Assembly (NCBI GenBank): GCA_031255615.1
Contig: JAIRSD010000167.1
Coordinates: forward strand, 1 to 17,378
DNA length: 17,378 nucleotides
Direction of reading: 5' to 3'
Source of the DNA: Treponema sp.
GTDB lineage: Bacteria; Spirochaetota; Spirochaetia; Treponematales; Breznakiellaceae
The notes under the pieces are model-generated. The model was not told the DNA's origin and searched no databases. It worked only from the letters and a program-made list of their open reading frames with translations. The position numbers were made by a program, and so were the translations under genes. Shown here in pieces: positions 1 through 7,956 of the stretch. The first letter of the stretch is position 1. Each line of letters opens with the position of its first letter.

Positions 1-179
1 TTAATCAGCCTTATAGGGCAAGCCGGGAAGGGCAGGGCACAGCGAGCGCGCAAGGGATAGGAGCGGAATAAAAACCCGCAGGGTTTTTGTTAGAGCGGAT
101 AGCCCGGTCCCCGCCGCAGGCGGGGATGCGCCCAAAAGAAACACGGCATCCGGCCTATCCCTCTGAGTTTGGGGGCCGG
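1..179. other. intergenic region downstream of the isomerase gene
   Basis: No protein gene is supported here. The stretch holds copy 1 of the structured repeat (46-133). On the minus strand near 143-165 there is an AGGGATAG and a GGATGC fragment that could be a decayed partial copy, but this may be chance. Positions 1-45 show no recognisable feature. Confidence 0.5.
46..133 (+). repeat. structured dispersed repeat, copy 1
   Basis: This copy has the conserved left block GCGCAAGGGATAG, then an apical hairpin (AAAAACCC, loop GCA, GGGTTTTT). The right block GGATAGCCCGGTCCCC follows, then a second hairpin (CCCGCC, loop GCA, GGCGGG) and the end GATGCGCCC. Three more copies are at 8152-8265, 11064-11152 and, inverted, at 16964-17052. 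Unlike those, it lacks a clear hairpin immediately before the left block, so it may be 5'-truncated. It lies just past the 3' end of the minus-strand isomerase gene. Confidence 0.85.
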
Positions 180-995
180 TTATTCTACAAAGCCGGTTTC
201 CTTCATGTTGTAGTAGGCCGCCCGGACGGATTCGGCGTGGCTCAGCAGGTATTGCATATCCTGCTCGATGATGGCCCAGGGGACGCCGATTTTTTCCGCG
301 GCCTGAAAACAGGCGTACAGATCGACTACCCCCGCGCCGGGGGCGCAGTACCGGGGCACCCTGACGGTTCGGGATTTGTACTCGAAGTTATCGCCGGGGA
401 TGTAATCTTTTACATGGAGGGAAACGACCCGGTCTCCCAGGGTGGCGATTAGCCTGACGGGATCCCAGCCCGCGTAATGGACCCAGGCCAGGTCTATTTC
501 GAACTTGAGGTCCTCGCAGGCGGCGGCCAGGAGCCAGAAAAGGGGGACTCCCTGGTATATGGTGGTAAATTCCGGGTCGTGGTTGTGGAACACCAGGGAA
601 ATGCCTTCCCCCGCCAGGTCTTTGCCGAGCCGGTTCACCGCGGCGATTTCTTCTTTCATTTCCGGCCACCCGGGGGGTTCCGGCCTGTCGTCGAAGCGGT
701 AAGAGGCGGCGCTGGAATGGTAAAAGGTTACCCGTTTTACCCCTACCAGCCGGGCGTTCCTGACAAGCTGGGCCGCGTCGGGCCGTTGGCCGTCCCGGAG
801 ATTCGCGCCGACCGTAATGAGTTCCAGCCCCAGGTCCCGGACCCGCCTGGCGTTTTCCGCGGGGTCTCCCTGGCGGAACAGGTATCCCGCGTTTTCAAAG
901 GCATGGTAGCCCATCTTCGCGTAGGAACTTAGGGTTTCGTAAAAATCCGCGTCCTTCGGAATGAATCCGGTAAGGCCCGCCTTCAATTTTGCCAT
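180..995 (-). CDS. sugar phosphate isomerase/epimerase (xylose isomerase-like TIM barrel)
   Basis: The 271-aa protein fits the AP-endonuclease-2 / xylose-isomerase-like TIM-barrel family (IolE-like), usually 260-300 aa. Metal-site motifs appear in the expected order: FHNHD at about 136-140, EID at 166-168, HVKD at 194-197 and IIEQD at 242-246. There is no signal peptide, so it should act in the cytoplasm on a sugar, sugar phosphate or inosose; the exact substrate cannot be told. A GAGGAG ribosome site lies about 7 nt before the ATG. The gene follows the ABC operon on the same strand but is separated from it by a strong terminator. It is therefore either reached by read-through or has a promoter that I could not identify. 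Confidence 0.85.
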   Translation of the reverse strand: MAKLKAGLTGFIPKDADFYETLSSYAKMGYHAFENAGYLFRQGDPAENARRVRDLGLELITVGANLRDGQRPDAAQLVRNARLVGVKRVTFYHSSAASYRFDDRPEPPGWPEMKEEIAAVNRLGKDLAGEGISLVFHNHDPEFTTIYQGVPLFWLLAAACEDLKFEIDLAWVHYAGWDPVRLIATLGDRVVSLHVKDYIPGDNFEYKSRTVRVPRYCAPGAGVVDLYACFQAAEKIGVPWAIIEQDMQYLLSHAESVRAAYYNMKETGFVE

Positions 996-1042
996 GGTAA
1001 ACGCTCCTCATATCCTTTGGGTCCTCTGGGCAAGGCCGCCGC

Positions 1043-1083
1043 GGGGCGGCTGTTTGCGACTTTCCGAGAGCCGCCCCTTTTTT
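1043..1083 (+). terminator. candidate rho-independent terminator facing the plus direction
   Basis: Nine-base arms GGGGCGGCT (1043-1051) and AGCCGCCCC (1069-1077) enclose a 17-nt loop and are followed by six T on the plus strand. No plus-strand gene precedes it, so it would stop transcripts running antisense to the isomerase gene. On the minus strand the same hairpin lies in the leader of that gene. Confidence 0.45.
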
Positions 1084-1138
1084 CGCGTCCGGCCGCGTTC
1101 CCGCTCCGTCTCCATCCGGGCTTTAGGGGCCCCGCCGC

Positions 1139-1162
1139 AAAAAAGGGCGGGAAAACCCGCCC
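1139..1162 (-). terminator. rho-independent terminator of the ABC/GH30 operon
   Basis: On the minus strand a perfect 7-bp stem, GGGCGGG / CCCGCCC with a TTTT loop, is followed by six T (1139-1144). It begins about 70 nt after the stop codon of the solute-binding protein gene, so it marks the end of that operon. Confidence 0.85.
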
Positions 1163-1231
1163 CAGGCGCGATGGACCGAGCCCCCGTCCGCCGCGGAATC
1201 CTCCGCCGCGGGCCGGGGGGCCGGCTGTTCC

Positions 1232-2755
1232 TTATTTCAAACTTGCCACGTAGGCGTCAAGCTGGGTCTGGAGGGCGGCCCGCACTTTCTCGATGCCGGC
1301 GGCCTTCATCTTTTCCTCGTACTCCTTAAGGCCGGTTCTGATATCCGTATAGGCCAGTTCCAGCGGCCACCAGTACTGCATGTGGACGTTGATGCAGTTG
1401 GCGTATTCGGTTTCCACGGAGGAAGTGTCGATCACGAAGGACCGGTACTTCTGCGCCCCGACGCCGTCCTTAATCATCGCGTCATAACCCCGCTTTATAT
1501 CGTTCAGATCAGGGGGAGCCCCGTAGGAGGGCAGGTAAAATTCCCTGGTCCGGGCGGCCCACATACGGGTAAATTCGTAGCGTTCGGGAACCGCGGGCCG
1601 GATGGATTCTACCTGTTTCTGTCCGTTTACGGTATGAATCCGGTAGGTAACCCCTTCGATGCCGTAGTAGAAGGCGTTGTACAGTTCCTCATCCGACAGG
1701 ATAAGGTCGTAGAGGGCCAGGGCCCTGTCGGGGTTTTTGGAAGATGAGGCTACTACGCAGGCGTCCTGGGTGAAGGCCAGGTTGGAAAGATCGGTGACGA
1801 AGTTGCTGTAGCGGATATCCCAATCGGGATGCTCCCGGTACTGGCCGTCGTAGTTGTCAATGTTGTGGAAATAAGAGGCGGTCTTTCCGGCGAGGAACTT
1901 GTTGGGATCCGTATCCGCCAGGGCGGATTTGGGGAAGTAGCCGGCGTTGTTCCAGCGTTCCACCATTTGCAGGAATTCGGGGGTCTTGCTCCATTCCCAA
2001 TAGGTAAAGAGTTTGGGATTGGGATCCTTGGGATCGATGAACAGGAAGTCCCCGGTGGAACCCTTTATCGCGTAGATTCCGTTGTTAAAGAGGAAGGTGT
2101 CGTCGATCTCCGACCCGGAGGAAGTGATCTGAATGGGTTCGATCAAGGGATGATTCGCCTTAACAATGGCCATGTACTTTTCGAAATCCGCAAAGCTGCC
2201 CATCTTGCCGTCCCAACCCTTGTCTTTTACCAGGTCCGCCCGGTAGAGGGGCCCGTAGGCCGAATAGGTGGGGAACAAACTGGGAAGGGCGTAGAGATGG
2301 CCGTCTATTGTTGACTGGTCGAGGGCCGTCTTGGTTTGCCGATTGTAAAGTTTGGGCGCGTACTTGGGGGCCAGTTGTTCCAGGGCCATAAAGGAACCGC
2401 GTTTGGCAAGCTGGGCGAAGTTCAGCCAGGTCGCCGCGTAGGCAAGGTCAAAGGCCTCCCCGGAGGCGAAGAGCAGGGGATACTTGGTGCGGAAATCCGC
2501 CGTGGCCAGCAGGTTGATTTTAAGAGTGGTGTTCATCTTGGCCGATGCCAGGCGGTTAAAGTTATCGTACAGTTCCTGGGCCCCCGGCTTAAGATCCCCG
2601 GTGTAGTACATAACAACTTCCACGGGTTTGGAGGTATCCAGATCTTTAAGGACGCCTCCCCCTCCGCTGTCCCGCCTTCCCCCCGCGGAAACGGCGAATA
2701 TCGGGCCGCAGAGCAGCAGTACTGCCAATCCTAATTTGACAACATACGATTTCAT
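1232..2755 (-). CDS. extracellular sugar-binding protein of an LplA/YtcQ-type ABC transporter
   Basis: This 507-aa protein captures an oligosaccharide outside the cytoplasmic membrane and delivers it to the two permeases encoded just upstream. The start is set at 2755, where a GAGAGGAGGAAG ribosome site precedes an ATG followed by a hydrophobic signal segment (residues 4-23). A longer in-frame start at 2818 would put 21 non-signal residues in front. The signal could be cut after VSA (about residue 24), or Cys17 in LLLCG could be a relaxed spirochaetal lipobox; I cannot decide. The C-terminus (KEYEEKMKAAGIEKV then LDAY) resembles the DUF3502-type end of LplA-like binding proteins. The length fits that family. 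It is the last gene of the operon before the terminator. Confidence 0.88.
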   Translation of the reverse strand: MKSYVVKLGLAVLLLCGPIFAVSAGGRRDSGGGGVLKDLDTSKPVEVVMYYTGDLKPGAQELYDNFNRLASAKMNTTLKINLLATADFRTKYPLLFASGEAFDLAYAATWLNFAQLAKRGSFMALEQLAPKYAPKLYNRQTKTALDQSTIDGHLYALPSLFPTYSAYGPLYRADLVKDKGWDGKMGSFADFEKYMAIVKANHPLIEPIQITSSGSEIDDTFLFNNGIYAIKGSTGDFLFIDPKDPNPKLFTYWEWSKTPEFLQMVERWNNAGYFPKSALADTDPNKFLAGKTASYFHNIDNYDGQYREHPDWDIRYSNFVTDLSNLAFTQDACVVASSSKNPDRALALYDLILSDEELYNAFYYGIEGVTYRIHTVNGQKQVESIRPAVPERYEFTRMWAARTREFYLPSYGAPPDLNDIKRGYDAMIKDGVGAQKYRSFVIDTSSVETEYANCINVHMQYWWPLELAYTDIRTGLKEYEEKMKAAGIEKVRAALQTQLDAYVASLK

Positions 2756-2781
2756 CTCTTCCTCCTCTCGACAATAATTTA

Positions 2782-2800
2782 GGCAGGCCAACGGCCTGCC
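2782..2800 (-). promoter_or_regulatory. intercistronic hairpin before the binding-protein gene
   Basis: The perfect 8-bp stem GGCAGGCC / GGCCTGCC with a 3-nt loop lies in the 70-bp gap between the permease and binding-protein genes. It is just upstream of the latter's ribosome site and has no T-run after it. Such hairpins often set a higher level of binding protein than permease by shielding mRNA ends. That role is inferred here. Confidence 0.6.
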
Positions 2801-2825
2801 CACAGCGGCATGATCCACGCCGCGG

Positions 2826-3728
2826 TTAACCCTTAACGGATCCGATGGTGATACCCTTGATAAAGAAGCGCTGTACGAAGGGGTACACGAGGATAATCGG
2901 GCCGGTGGCGACCACCGCCATGGCCATTTTCAGCGAATAGGTGGGCAGCTCCTCCATGATGTATCCCCCCATGGCCGCGATTTGGGACAGGGCCATGGCC
3001 CGGTTCAACAGATCGTAGAGCATGTACTGGAGGGGAAACTTGGATTGGGTATTGATGTAGAGCATGGCGTTGTACCAGTCGTTCCAGTAGTTGAGGGCCT
3101 TGAAAAGACCGATGGTGGCCAGGCCGGAGGGGAGCAGGGGCAGAACGATCTGGCTGAAAATTCTGAATTCCCCCGCCCCGTCTATCTTGGCGGATTCGAT
3201 GGTGGCCTGGGGAATTTGGGACACGAAACTCCGCATAATGAGAAGGTAAAAGACGTTAAACATTCCCGGCAGGATAAGGGCCAGGAGGCTGTCCTTAAGG
3301 TGCAGATAGCGGATGTAGAAAATATAGGTGCACACCATGCCGCCGTTAAAGAGGGTGGTGAAATAGAAATAGAAGGAAATGCCGTTCCTGAATTTAAAGG
3401 TCTTCCGGCTTATCACATAGGCGGTCATGGTGATAAGAAAGAGGCCGAAAAAGGTCCCCACCACCGTGATAAAGATGGATACCCCGTAGGCCTGGGCCAC
3501 CCGCATGGGATACTGGAAGATGAGGCTGTAGGCTTCCAGGGTAAACTCCTGGGGCAGGAAGCTGTAGCCGTAAAAACGGATGGCGTGATCCGATGAAAAA
3601 GACGCGGAGACAAGCAGGATAAAAGGAATTAGGCAGATGGCGGCGATAAACGTAACCAGGACGAAGGCGAGCGCGTAAAAAAGACGGGTGGAATTCGAAA
3701 TTCGTATCTTGTTTTCAGACATGGCCAT
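2826..3728 (-). CDS. carbohydrate ABC transporter permease, LplC/YtcP type
   Basis: This inner-membrane permease of about 300 aa is the partner of the gene just upstream. It has about six hydrophobic segments, the first at about residues 16-43. The cytoplasmic EAA loop that docks the ATPase is at about 178-202 (core KIDGAGEFRIF then LPLLP). The C-terminal KGITIGSVKG is typical of YtcP/LplC proteins. A purine-rich AAGGGGGGAG site favours a start at 3728 or 3722 over the longer frame that opens at 3809, which would overlap the preceding gene. The gap to that gene is only 11 nt, so the two are surely cotranscribed. No ATP-binding subunit is encoded here; this class often shares an MsmK/UgpC-like ATPase encoded elsewhere. 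Confidence 0.9.
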   Translation of the reverse strand: MAMSENKIRISNSTRLFYALAFVLVTFIAAICLIPFILLVSASFSSDHAIRFYGYSFLPQEFTLEAYSLIFQYPMRVAQAYGVSIFITVVGTFFGLFLITMTAYVISRKTFKFRNGISFYFYFTTLFNGGMVCTYIFYIRYLHLKDSLLALILPGMFNVFYLLIMRSFVSQIPQATIESAKIDGAGEFRIFSQIVLPLLPSGLATIGLFKALNYWNDWYNAMLYINTQSKFPLQYMLYDLLNRAMALSQIAAMGGYIMEELPTYSLKMAMAVVATGPIILVYPFVQRFFIKGITIGSVKG

Positions 3729-3739
3729 GATCTCCCCCC

Positions 3740-4663
3740 TTAAAAGAGCGCGTAATCGGATTCGATCTTTTTGACGATTTGGTTGACCGTCACGATGATG
3801 ATGAAACAAAGCACCGACTGGTACATGGTAGCCGCCGCCGTCATCCCGATATTGGCGCTGGTTAAGAGGGAACGGAACACATACACGTCAATTACGTCCG
3901 TCGCGTTAAAGAGCTGCCCGTTGTTTCCTACTATCTGGTAGAACATCTCAAAGTCCCCCCGGAGAATACGCCCCACCTGGAGGAGCAGCATGATGATCAC
4001 CGTGGGTTTGATGGAGGGGAAGGTGATATACCAGATCTTCTGGAAGATGTTGGCCCCGTCGATGTCCGCGGCCTCAAAACATTCCGGGTCGATGGAGGTG
4101 ATGGCGGCGATATAGATTACCGAGTTATATCCGCACCATTTCCAGGAGTTAAAGGCGCAGATGATGAAGGGCCATACCATGGGTTTGCTGTACACGTTTA
4201 CCGGTTCCTGTCCAAAGCTCTTAAGGATGTTATTCAGGAATCCGGTTTCATAGTTAAAAATGTTAAACACAAAACTGCCCACGATAACCCATGAAATGAA
4301 ATAGGGGAGAAAAATTACCGATTGGCAGAATTTTTTGTACCTGGAACCGGGGATCTCGGTGATGCCCACCGCGACAATAACGGCCAGGCACTGGGAGGTG
4401 ATAAGGTTAATAAGGTTGTAGAGGATCGTATTCCGGGTAATAAGAAACCCGGTGCCGGAAGAAAAGAGGAAGCGGAAATTTTCAAAACCGCTCCACGCGC
4501 TGCCGAAGACCCCTAAATCGTAACGGTAATTTTTAAATGCCAGCACCAGGCCGGCCATGGGAACATAGGACATAATAAAGACCAGCAGCATCGCCGGCAG
4601 GGCCATGAGGCAGAGAGACCGGTTCCGGCCCGCCTCCTTCACAAAGGCGCTGATTTTTCCCAT
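3740..4663 (-). CDS. carbohydrate ABC transporter permease, LplB type
   Basis: This 307-aa permease opens with a short cytoplasmic tail and a first membrane segment ending in SYVPMAGLVLAFKNY, characteristic of LplB-like proteins. The EAA loop is at about 196-220 (FEAADIDGANIFQKI then FPSIKP), and there are about six membrane segments. It forms the channel with the LplC-type permease encoded 11 nt downstream. The ribosome site GGGGAGG lies 6 nt before the ATG. It sits 51 nt after the GH30 gene in the same operon. The substrate is probably an oligosaccharide, in line with the neighbouring glycosidase. Confidence 0.92.
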   Translation of the reverse strand: MGKISAFVKEAGRNRSLCLMALPAMLLVFIMSYVPMAGLVLAFKNYRYDLGVFGSAWSGFENFRFLFSSGTGFLITRNTILYNLINLITSQCLAVIVAVGITEIPGSRYKKFCQSVIFLPYFISWVIVGSFVFNIFNYETGFLNNILKSFGQEPVNVYSKPMVWPFIICAFNSWKWCGYNSVIYIAAITSIDPECFEAADIDGANIFQKIWYITFPSIKPTVIIMLLLQVGRILRGDFEMFYQIVGNNGQLFNATDVIDVYVFRSLLTSANIGMTAAATMYQSVLCFIIIVTVNQIVKKIESDYALF

Positions 4664-4714
4664 TTCATACCTCCCCGTTTATTCTTGCGGCCCCTATCCC
4701 GAACCGCCCGTTCT

Positions 4715-6079
4715 TTACGCCGGAATGACGCACGTGGTCAAAGAATGTCCCGGCAGTTCCAGGGGGGCGGTAACGCCTTCCATCCGCAGCCTCGGTTTTT
4801 TCGTTTCCCCGTCCCGGTTCAGGGCAATGACCGCGATACCGCCGTCGGGATTCTTGAACGCCGTTACGGCGATGGAATCGGTAAAACTGCTGGTCCCAAT
4901 CCGCCGGGCCCCCCGCTTTACAAAGCGGCTGAAATGGCCGACGGCGTAGTAGGTGGGCTCCAGGATCATCTCGTCCTTTTCGGGATCCACCACGATCTGG
5001 GCCCTGCTGCCCCCGGCCCGGTCGTGGTAGGGGCCGCCGGTCTCGTCTACCAGGAGGTTCCAGATAGTTTCCGCGGCCATGTAATTGTTAAAATCTTCGA
5101 TAAGTTCATTGGCGTAGCGTTCCACCCCCTTCCAACTGGTGTGGGGCCCCGGGGCGGTTTCCCCGTAGGCGGCCCCCACGGAAAATTCGGTAAGGAGCAG
5201 GGGCTTGTCGGGGAAAGCCTCATGGGTCATGGAGAGGGCGTTGAAATGATCCCCCGAATACCAGTGGAACGCTATGCCCCAAATGTCGTCTTTGGCGCCG
5301 GGGACGGCAAAACTGTCCCGGGCCCGCTCGTAGACCCGTTCCTTGTTGTGGTCCCAGATCATCACCTTTATGTCCCCCAGATCGGCGGCTTTTAGGGCGG
5401 GTTTGAGGTAATCATGGACAAATACCGCCTCTTCTCTGGCGCTGTACACGCAGCTTTCCCAGGTCTGCCAGGCAATCGCCTCGTTCTGCACCGTAAGGCC
5501 GAAGAAAGGGATCCCCTCTTTTTGGTATTCCTGAAAATACCGGACAATATAGCGGGCCCAGGGTTCGTAATATTCGTCCAGGAGCCGTCCGCCGTGGCAC
5601 ATATCCCCGTTGCTTTTCATCCAGGCCGGGGGAGTCCAGGGGGAGGCGAAGAGCCAGAGGGCCTCCCCGGCAGTCCTCTGGGCCGCCTTGATAAAGGGGA
5701 TGACGTACTTCCGGTCTCTGGCGATGGAAAAGGTCTTTAAGTCCCGGTCCTCGTCTTCCACGTAGGTATAGCGGCCGCAGGAAAAATCGCAGGAGTGGAT
5801 ATGGGTTCGGCAGAAATTGTAGCCCAGCCCCTCCCGGGGATCGAAATAGGCCTTGACGATGGCGTCCTGGGTTTCCGGGCTCATGCGGGAAAACTGGTAG
5901 GCGCTGGTTTCCGTAAAGGCGCCCCCAAAGCCGAGAATTTCCTGGTAGGTTACGGCGGGATACAGATTGATGACAAGATTTTCCGCCGCCGGATCCCGCT
6001 CGAAAAGGGTGGATTCCAGGGTTTTGAACATTTCCCCCCCTTCGCTGCTTTGGATAAGGGCGGCTTCCTTAAACTTCAT
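4715..6079 (-). CDS. glycoside hydrolase family 30 beta-glycosidase
   Basis: The 454-aa protein matches GH30 enzymes (glucosylceramidase / beta-1,6-glucanase-like). It has an N-terminal strand region, a TIM barrel with GFGGAFTE at about 50-57, and SPWTPPAWMKSNG at about 146-158. The acid/base Glu is in TVQNE (about residue 200) and the nucleophile Glu in LLLTEFS (about 298). A C-terminal beta domain follows. There is no signal peptide, so it probably cleaves imported beta-linked oligosaccharides in the cytoplasm. The start at 6079 is chosen because GGAGGG precedes it and because the longer frame (to 6205) would run through the promoter and operator. It is the first gene of the operon, repressed in all likelihood by the divergent LacI protein. 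The linkage cleaved cannot be fixed from sequence. Confidence 0.9.
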   Translation of the reverse strand: MKFKEAALIQSSEGGEMFKTLESTLFERDPAAENLVINLYPAVTYQEILGFGGAFTETSAYQFSRMSPETQDAIVKAYFDPREGLGYNFCRTHIHSCDFSCGRYTYVEDEDRDLKTFSIARDRKYVIPFIKAAQRTAGEALWLFASPWTPPAWMKSNGDMCHGGRLLDEYYEPWARYIVRYFQEYQKEGIPFFGLTVQNEAIAWQTWESCVYSAREEAVFVHDYLKPALKAADLGDIKVMIWDHNKERVYERARDSFAVPGAKDDIWGIAFHWYSGDHFNALSMTHEAFPDKPLLLTEFSVGAAYGETAPGPHTSWKGVERYANELIEDFNNYMAAETIWNLLVDETGGPYHDRAGGSRAQIVVDPEKDEMILEPTYYAVGHFSRFVKRGARRIGTSSFTDSIAVTAFKNPDGGIAVIALNRDGETKKPRLRMEGVTAPLELPGHSLTTCVIPA

Positions 6080-6136
6080 GGGCCCTCCGGTACGTTTTTC
6101 CAACATCATTGGCCGCCGGGACCATGCCCGCAATCC

Positions 6137-6150
6137 GGCAACCGGTTGCC
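6137..6150. promoter_or_regulatory. candidate LacI-family operator
   Basis: GGCAACCGGTTGCC is a perfect 14-bp palindrome with the central CG step usual in LacI-family operators. It begins 10 nt past the -10 box of the GH30 operon promoter, so a bound repressor would cover the start of transcription. The repressor gene lies 286 bp away, divergent. Confidence 0.75.
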
Positions 6151-6160
6151 AACAAAGGCT

Positions 6161-6190
6161 ATGATAAGCCCTGTATTGAGGGGCTGTCAA
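6161..6190 (-). promoter_or_regulatory. sigma-70-type promoter of the GH30/ABC operon
   Basis: On the minus strand a perfect -35 box TTGACA (6185-6190) is followed by 18 bp and a -10 box TATCAT (6161-6166). Transcription should start near 6154, giving a leader of about 75 nt before the GH30 ATG. Confidence 0.8.
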
Positions 6191-6435
6191 ATTATTTTTG
6201 GACAATTTATGTTAGGGGCTCCGGCCTCCGAAACCGCGCTTTCCCTGGGGCCCGCCGGAAAGGGGGATTTCCGGGAACCGGCAGCGGCCGGGACTTCGGC
6301 CTGCCGGGATCCTGCGCCGGGACTGCCGGCGGGGAGCCGGCATCCGGCCCTTTGAAACCGGGGCCGATTTAAGGGCGGCGGGCTTGGGGCGGAGGGGAAT
6401 TCAGACGAAAATAGAGAGGGGAGTTCGGATAATAG

Positions 6436-7425
6436 ATGGCGACAATTTATGATATAGCGCGGCGCACCGGTTTTTCGCCGCCCACCGTCTCCAAGGCGTT
6501 GAACAACACCGGGAGCATCAGCGAAAAAACCAGGGATCTGATCCGGAAGACCGCCCGGGAACTGAATTACGTCCCCAACATGAGCGCCCGAACCCTGACG
6601 ACCAAAAAATCCCACCTTATCGGGATTATTGATTCGGACCTGTACCGGCTGAACGTCTTCAGCCCCCCCGCCTTTACCACCATCATGGCCGGTTTTAAGC
6701 AGGTCATGGAGAAACGGAACTTCGAACTCCTCCTTCTTTCCCGGCTTTACCCGAACTACCGGAACATAGACGGCCTCCTCATCCTGGCCGCCGCCCCGGA
6801 TCAGACCGATCCTTCCCTTTACACCCGGTACCCCTGCATCTCGGTGAACGATACCCTGCCGGGCATAAGCAAGGTGATTACCGCCAACTACGCGGGGGCC
6901 GCCGCCGCCGTGCAGCACCTGGTCGATCTGGGGCACCGCCGGATTGCCTACATTAACGGACCCGTTACCCCCCTGTCCCGGGCCGCCGTGGAACGGCGGG
7001 GAGGCTATCGGGACTGCCTAAAACGGAACGGCATCCCCCCGGACGATGCCCTGCTGGAGGACGCCGGGACCTGGCAGCCCTCCAGCGGCGGCGCGGCGAT
7101 CCGCCGGATTCTGGACCGCCGGCCCGATATAACCGCCGTCTTCGCCTGCTGCGACCACCTGGCCTACGGCGCCCTGAAAGCCCTGGTCGAAAAGGGCCGG
7201 AAGGTCCCCCAGGATGTCTCGGTAGTGGGCTTCGACGGCGATCCCTTCGGCGAATTCTCCAACCCCAGTCTTACCACCATGAGTCAGGACGCCGCCCGCA
7301 TCGGCAGGACCGCGGGGCTCCTCCTGCTTAAGAAGCTGGAAGGCGGGGACTGCCCCCCCTCGGTCCGAATCCCCGCGAAACTCATCCTCCGTCATTCGAC
7401 AGCCGGGGCCCCCGCCGCCCCTTAG
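6436..7425 (+). CDS. LacI-family transcriptional repressor
   Basis: This 329-aa protein has the standard layout. The N-terminal helix-turn-helix (TIYDIARRTGFSPPTVSKAL, residues 3-22) is followed by the hinge helix (NMSARTL, about 48-54) and a periplasmic-binding-like sugar domain. Family landmarks include DLGHRRIAYINGP and VSVVGFDGDP. It should bind the palindrome at 6137-6150 and release it when a sugar from the imported oligosaccharide binds. The ligand is unknown. A GAGGGGAG ribosome site lies about 12 nt before the ATG, slightly far, but no other start fits the family. It diverges from the operon it probably controls. Confidence 0.92.
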   Translation: MATIYDIARRTGFSPPTVSKALNNTGSISEKTRDLIRKTARELNYVPNMSARTLTTKKSHLIGIIDSDLYRLNVFSPPAFTTIMAGFKQVMEKRNFELLLLSRLYPNYRNIDGLLILAAAPDQTDPSLYTRYPCISVNDTLPGISKVITANYAGAAAAVQHLVDLGHRRIAYINGPVTPLSRAAVERRGGYRDCLKRNGIPPDDALLEDAGTWQPSSGGAAIRRILDRRPDITAVFACCDHLAYGALKALVEKGRKVPQDVSVVGFDGDPFGEFSNPSLTTMSQDAARIGRTAGLLLLKKLEGGDCPPSVRIPAKLILRHSTAGAPAAP

Positions 7426-7474
7426 CGCGGTTCGCAGCCGGGGAAAGGCGGGGCCCCTTCATATATATGGCGCA

Positions 7475-7497
7475 TTTTTGCGGTGAAGCCGCAAAAA
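7475..7497. other. hairpin after the repressor gene
   Basis: TTTTTGCGG and CCGCAAAAA form a perfect 9-bp stem around TGAAG. The T-run is on the 5' arm and the A-run on the 3' arm on both strands, the reverse of a rho-independent terminator. Its role is unknown. Confidence 0.5.
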
Positions 7498-7549
7498 ACC
7501 GGGCTGCCAAGGCAACCGGAGGCTGCCGGGGCTAAAAAGCCGGATATGC

Positions 7550-7702
7550 GGACGGAAGAAATTTACCCCCAAGGCGGGGAAGGCGCACGAAGGGCGGGGA
7601 CAGGAAGCGGCAATTCCTTCGTGTCCCTGGCGAGCCGCAGCTCGCCTTGGTGCGCCTTGGGGGTTTATATTCCTGTGCCCGGTTTTTTCGCTTATCCGCG
7701 GG
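7550..7702 (+). repeat. palindromic dispersed repeat, copy A
   Basis: Inner arms ACCCCCAAGGCG (7565-7576) and CGCCTTGGGGGT (7653-7664) are perfect complements. The outer sequence GGAAGAAATTTACC on the left and CCGGTTTTTTCGC on the right matches the reverse complement of 10513-10650. Bases differ between the copies within the arms, yet pairing is largely kept. It resembles the CCACGAAGG-type intergenic repeats seen in many environmental bacteria; that link is from memory. Confidence 0.75.
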
Positions 7703-7848
7703 CCCTGCGTCCTCCCCAAACAAGGGGCGCCGGACCGGGGGAAAGGGCGGATTCCCGCGGGGATTCCGATCTGCCGCCGGCCTTGCCCGGGGTTGAAACC
7801 GGAATCCCTCTTTCTTTACGAATTTTCCTTGACCCGGGACTGGAAAGA

Positions 7849-7863
7849 TCTTAAGTTTAAGAT
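7849..7863. promoter_or_regulatory. palindrome on the candidate small-RNA promoter
   Basis: ATCTTAA and TTAAGAT are inverted around two bases and cover the -10 region of the promoter at 7829-7857. This could be a binding site for a regulator. Confidence 0.35.
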
Positions 7864-7956
7864 AACTGAGATAGTGGCTGGGCGGCTGGTTGAGGCCTTT
7901 TAAAGGCGCGGTCGTACACGTTGCCGGATCTTCCGGCGTTTGCCCTATCCAAGCCG

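Larger units (their letters stand above)
6080..6435. other. divergent control region between GH30 and lacI-type genes
   Basis: The left part holds the minus-strand promoter and the palindromic operator. The right part is the leader of the repressor gene and contains three successive hairpins. They are at 6255-6274 (loop GGGGGA), 6278-6307 (long, with a bulge) and 6324-6342 (loop GGGGA). No convincing plus-strand promoter was found; weak candidates only. Confidence 0.6.

Noticed and set aside
6080..6205. Longer GH30 start at 6205
   Set aside because: The added 42 residues span the promoter and operator, and no ribosome site precedes that ATG.
7475..7497. Terminator of the LacI-family gene
   Set aside because: The T-run is on the 5' arm and the A-run on the 3' arm for either strand, the opposite of a rho-independent terminator.
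7864..7950. tRNA-like look of the candidate small RNA
   Set aside because: There is no T-loop GTTCRA consensus, no acceptor stem and no regular anticodon arm.
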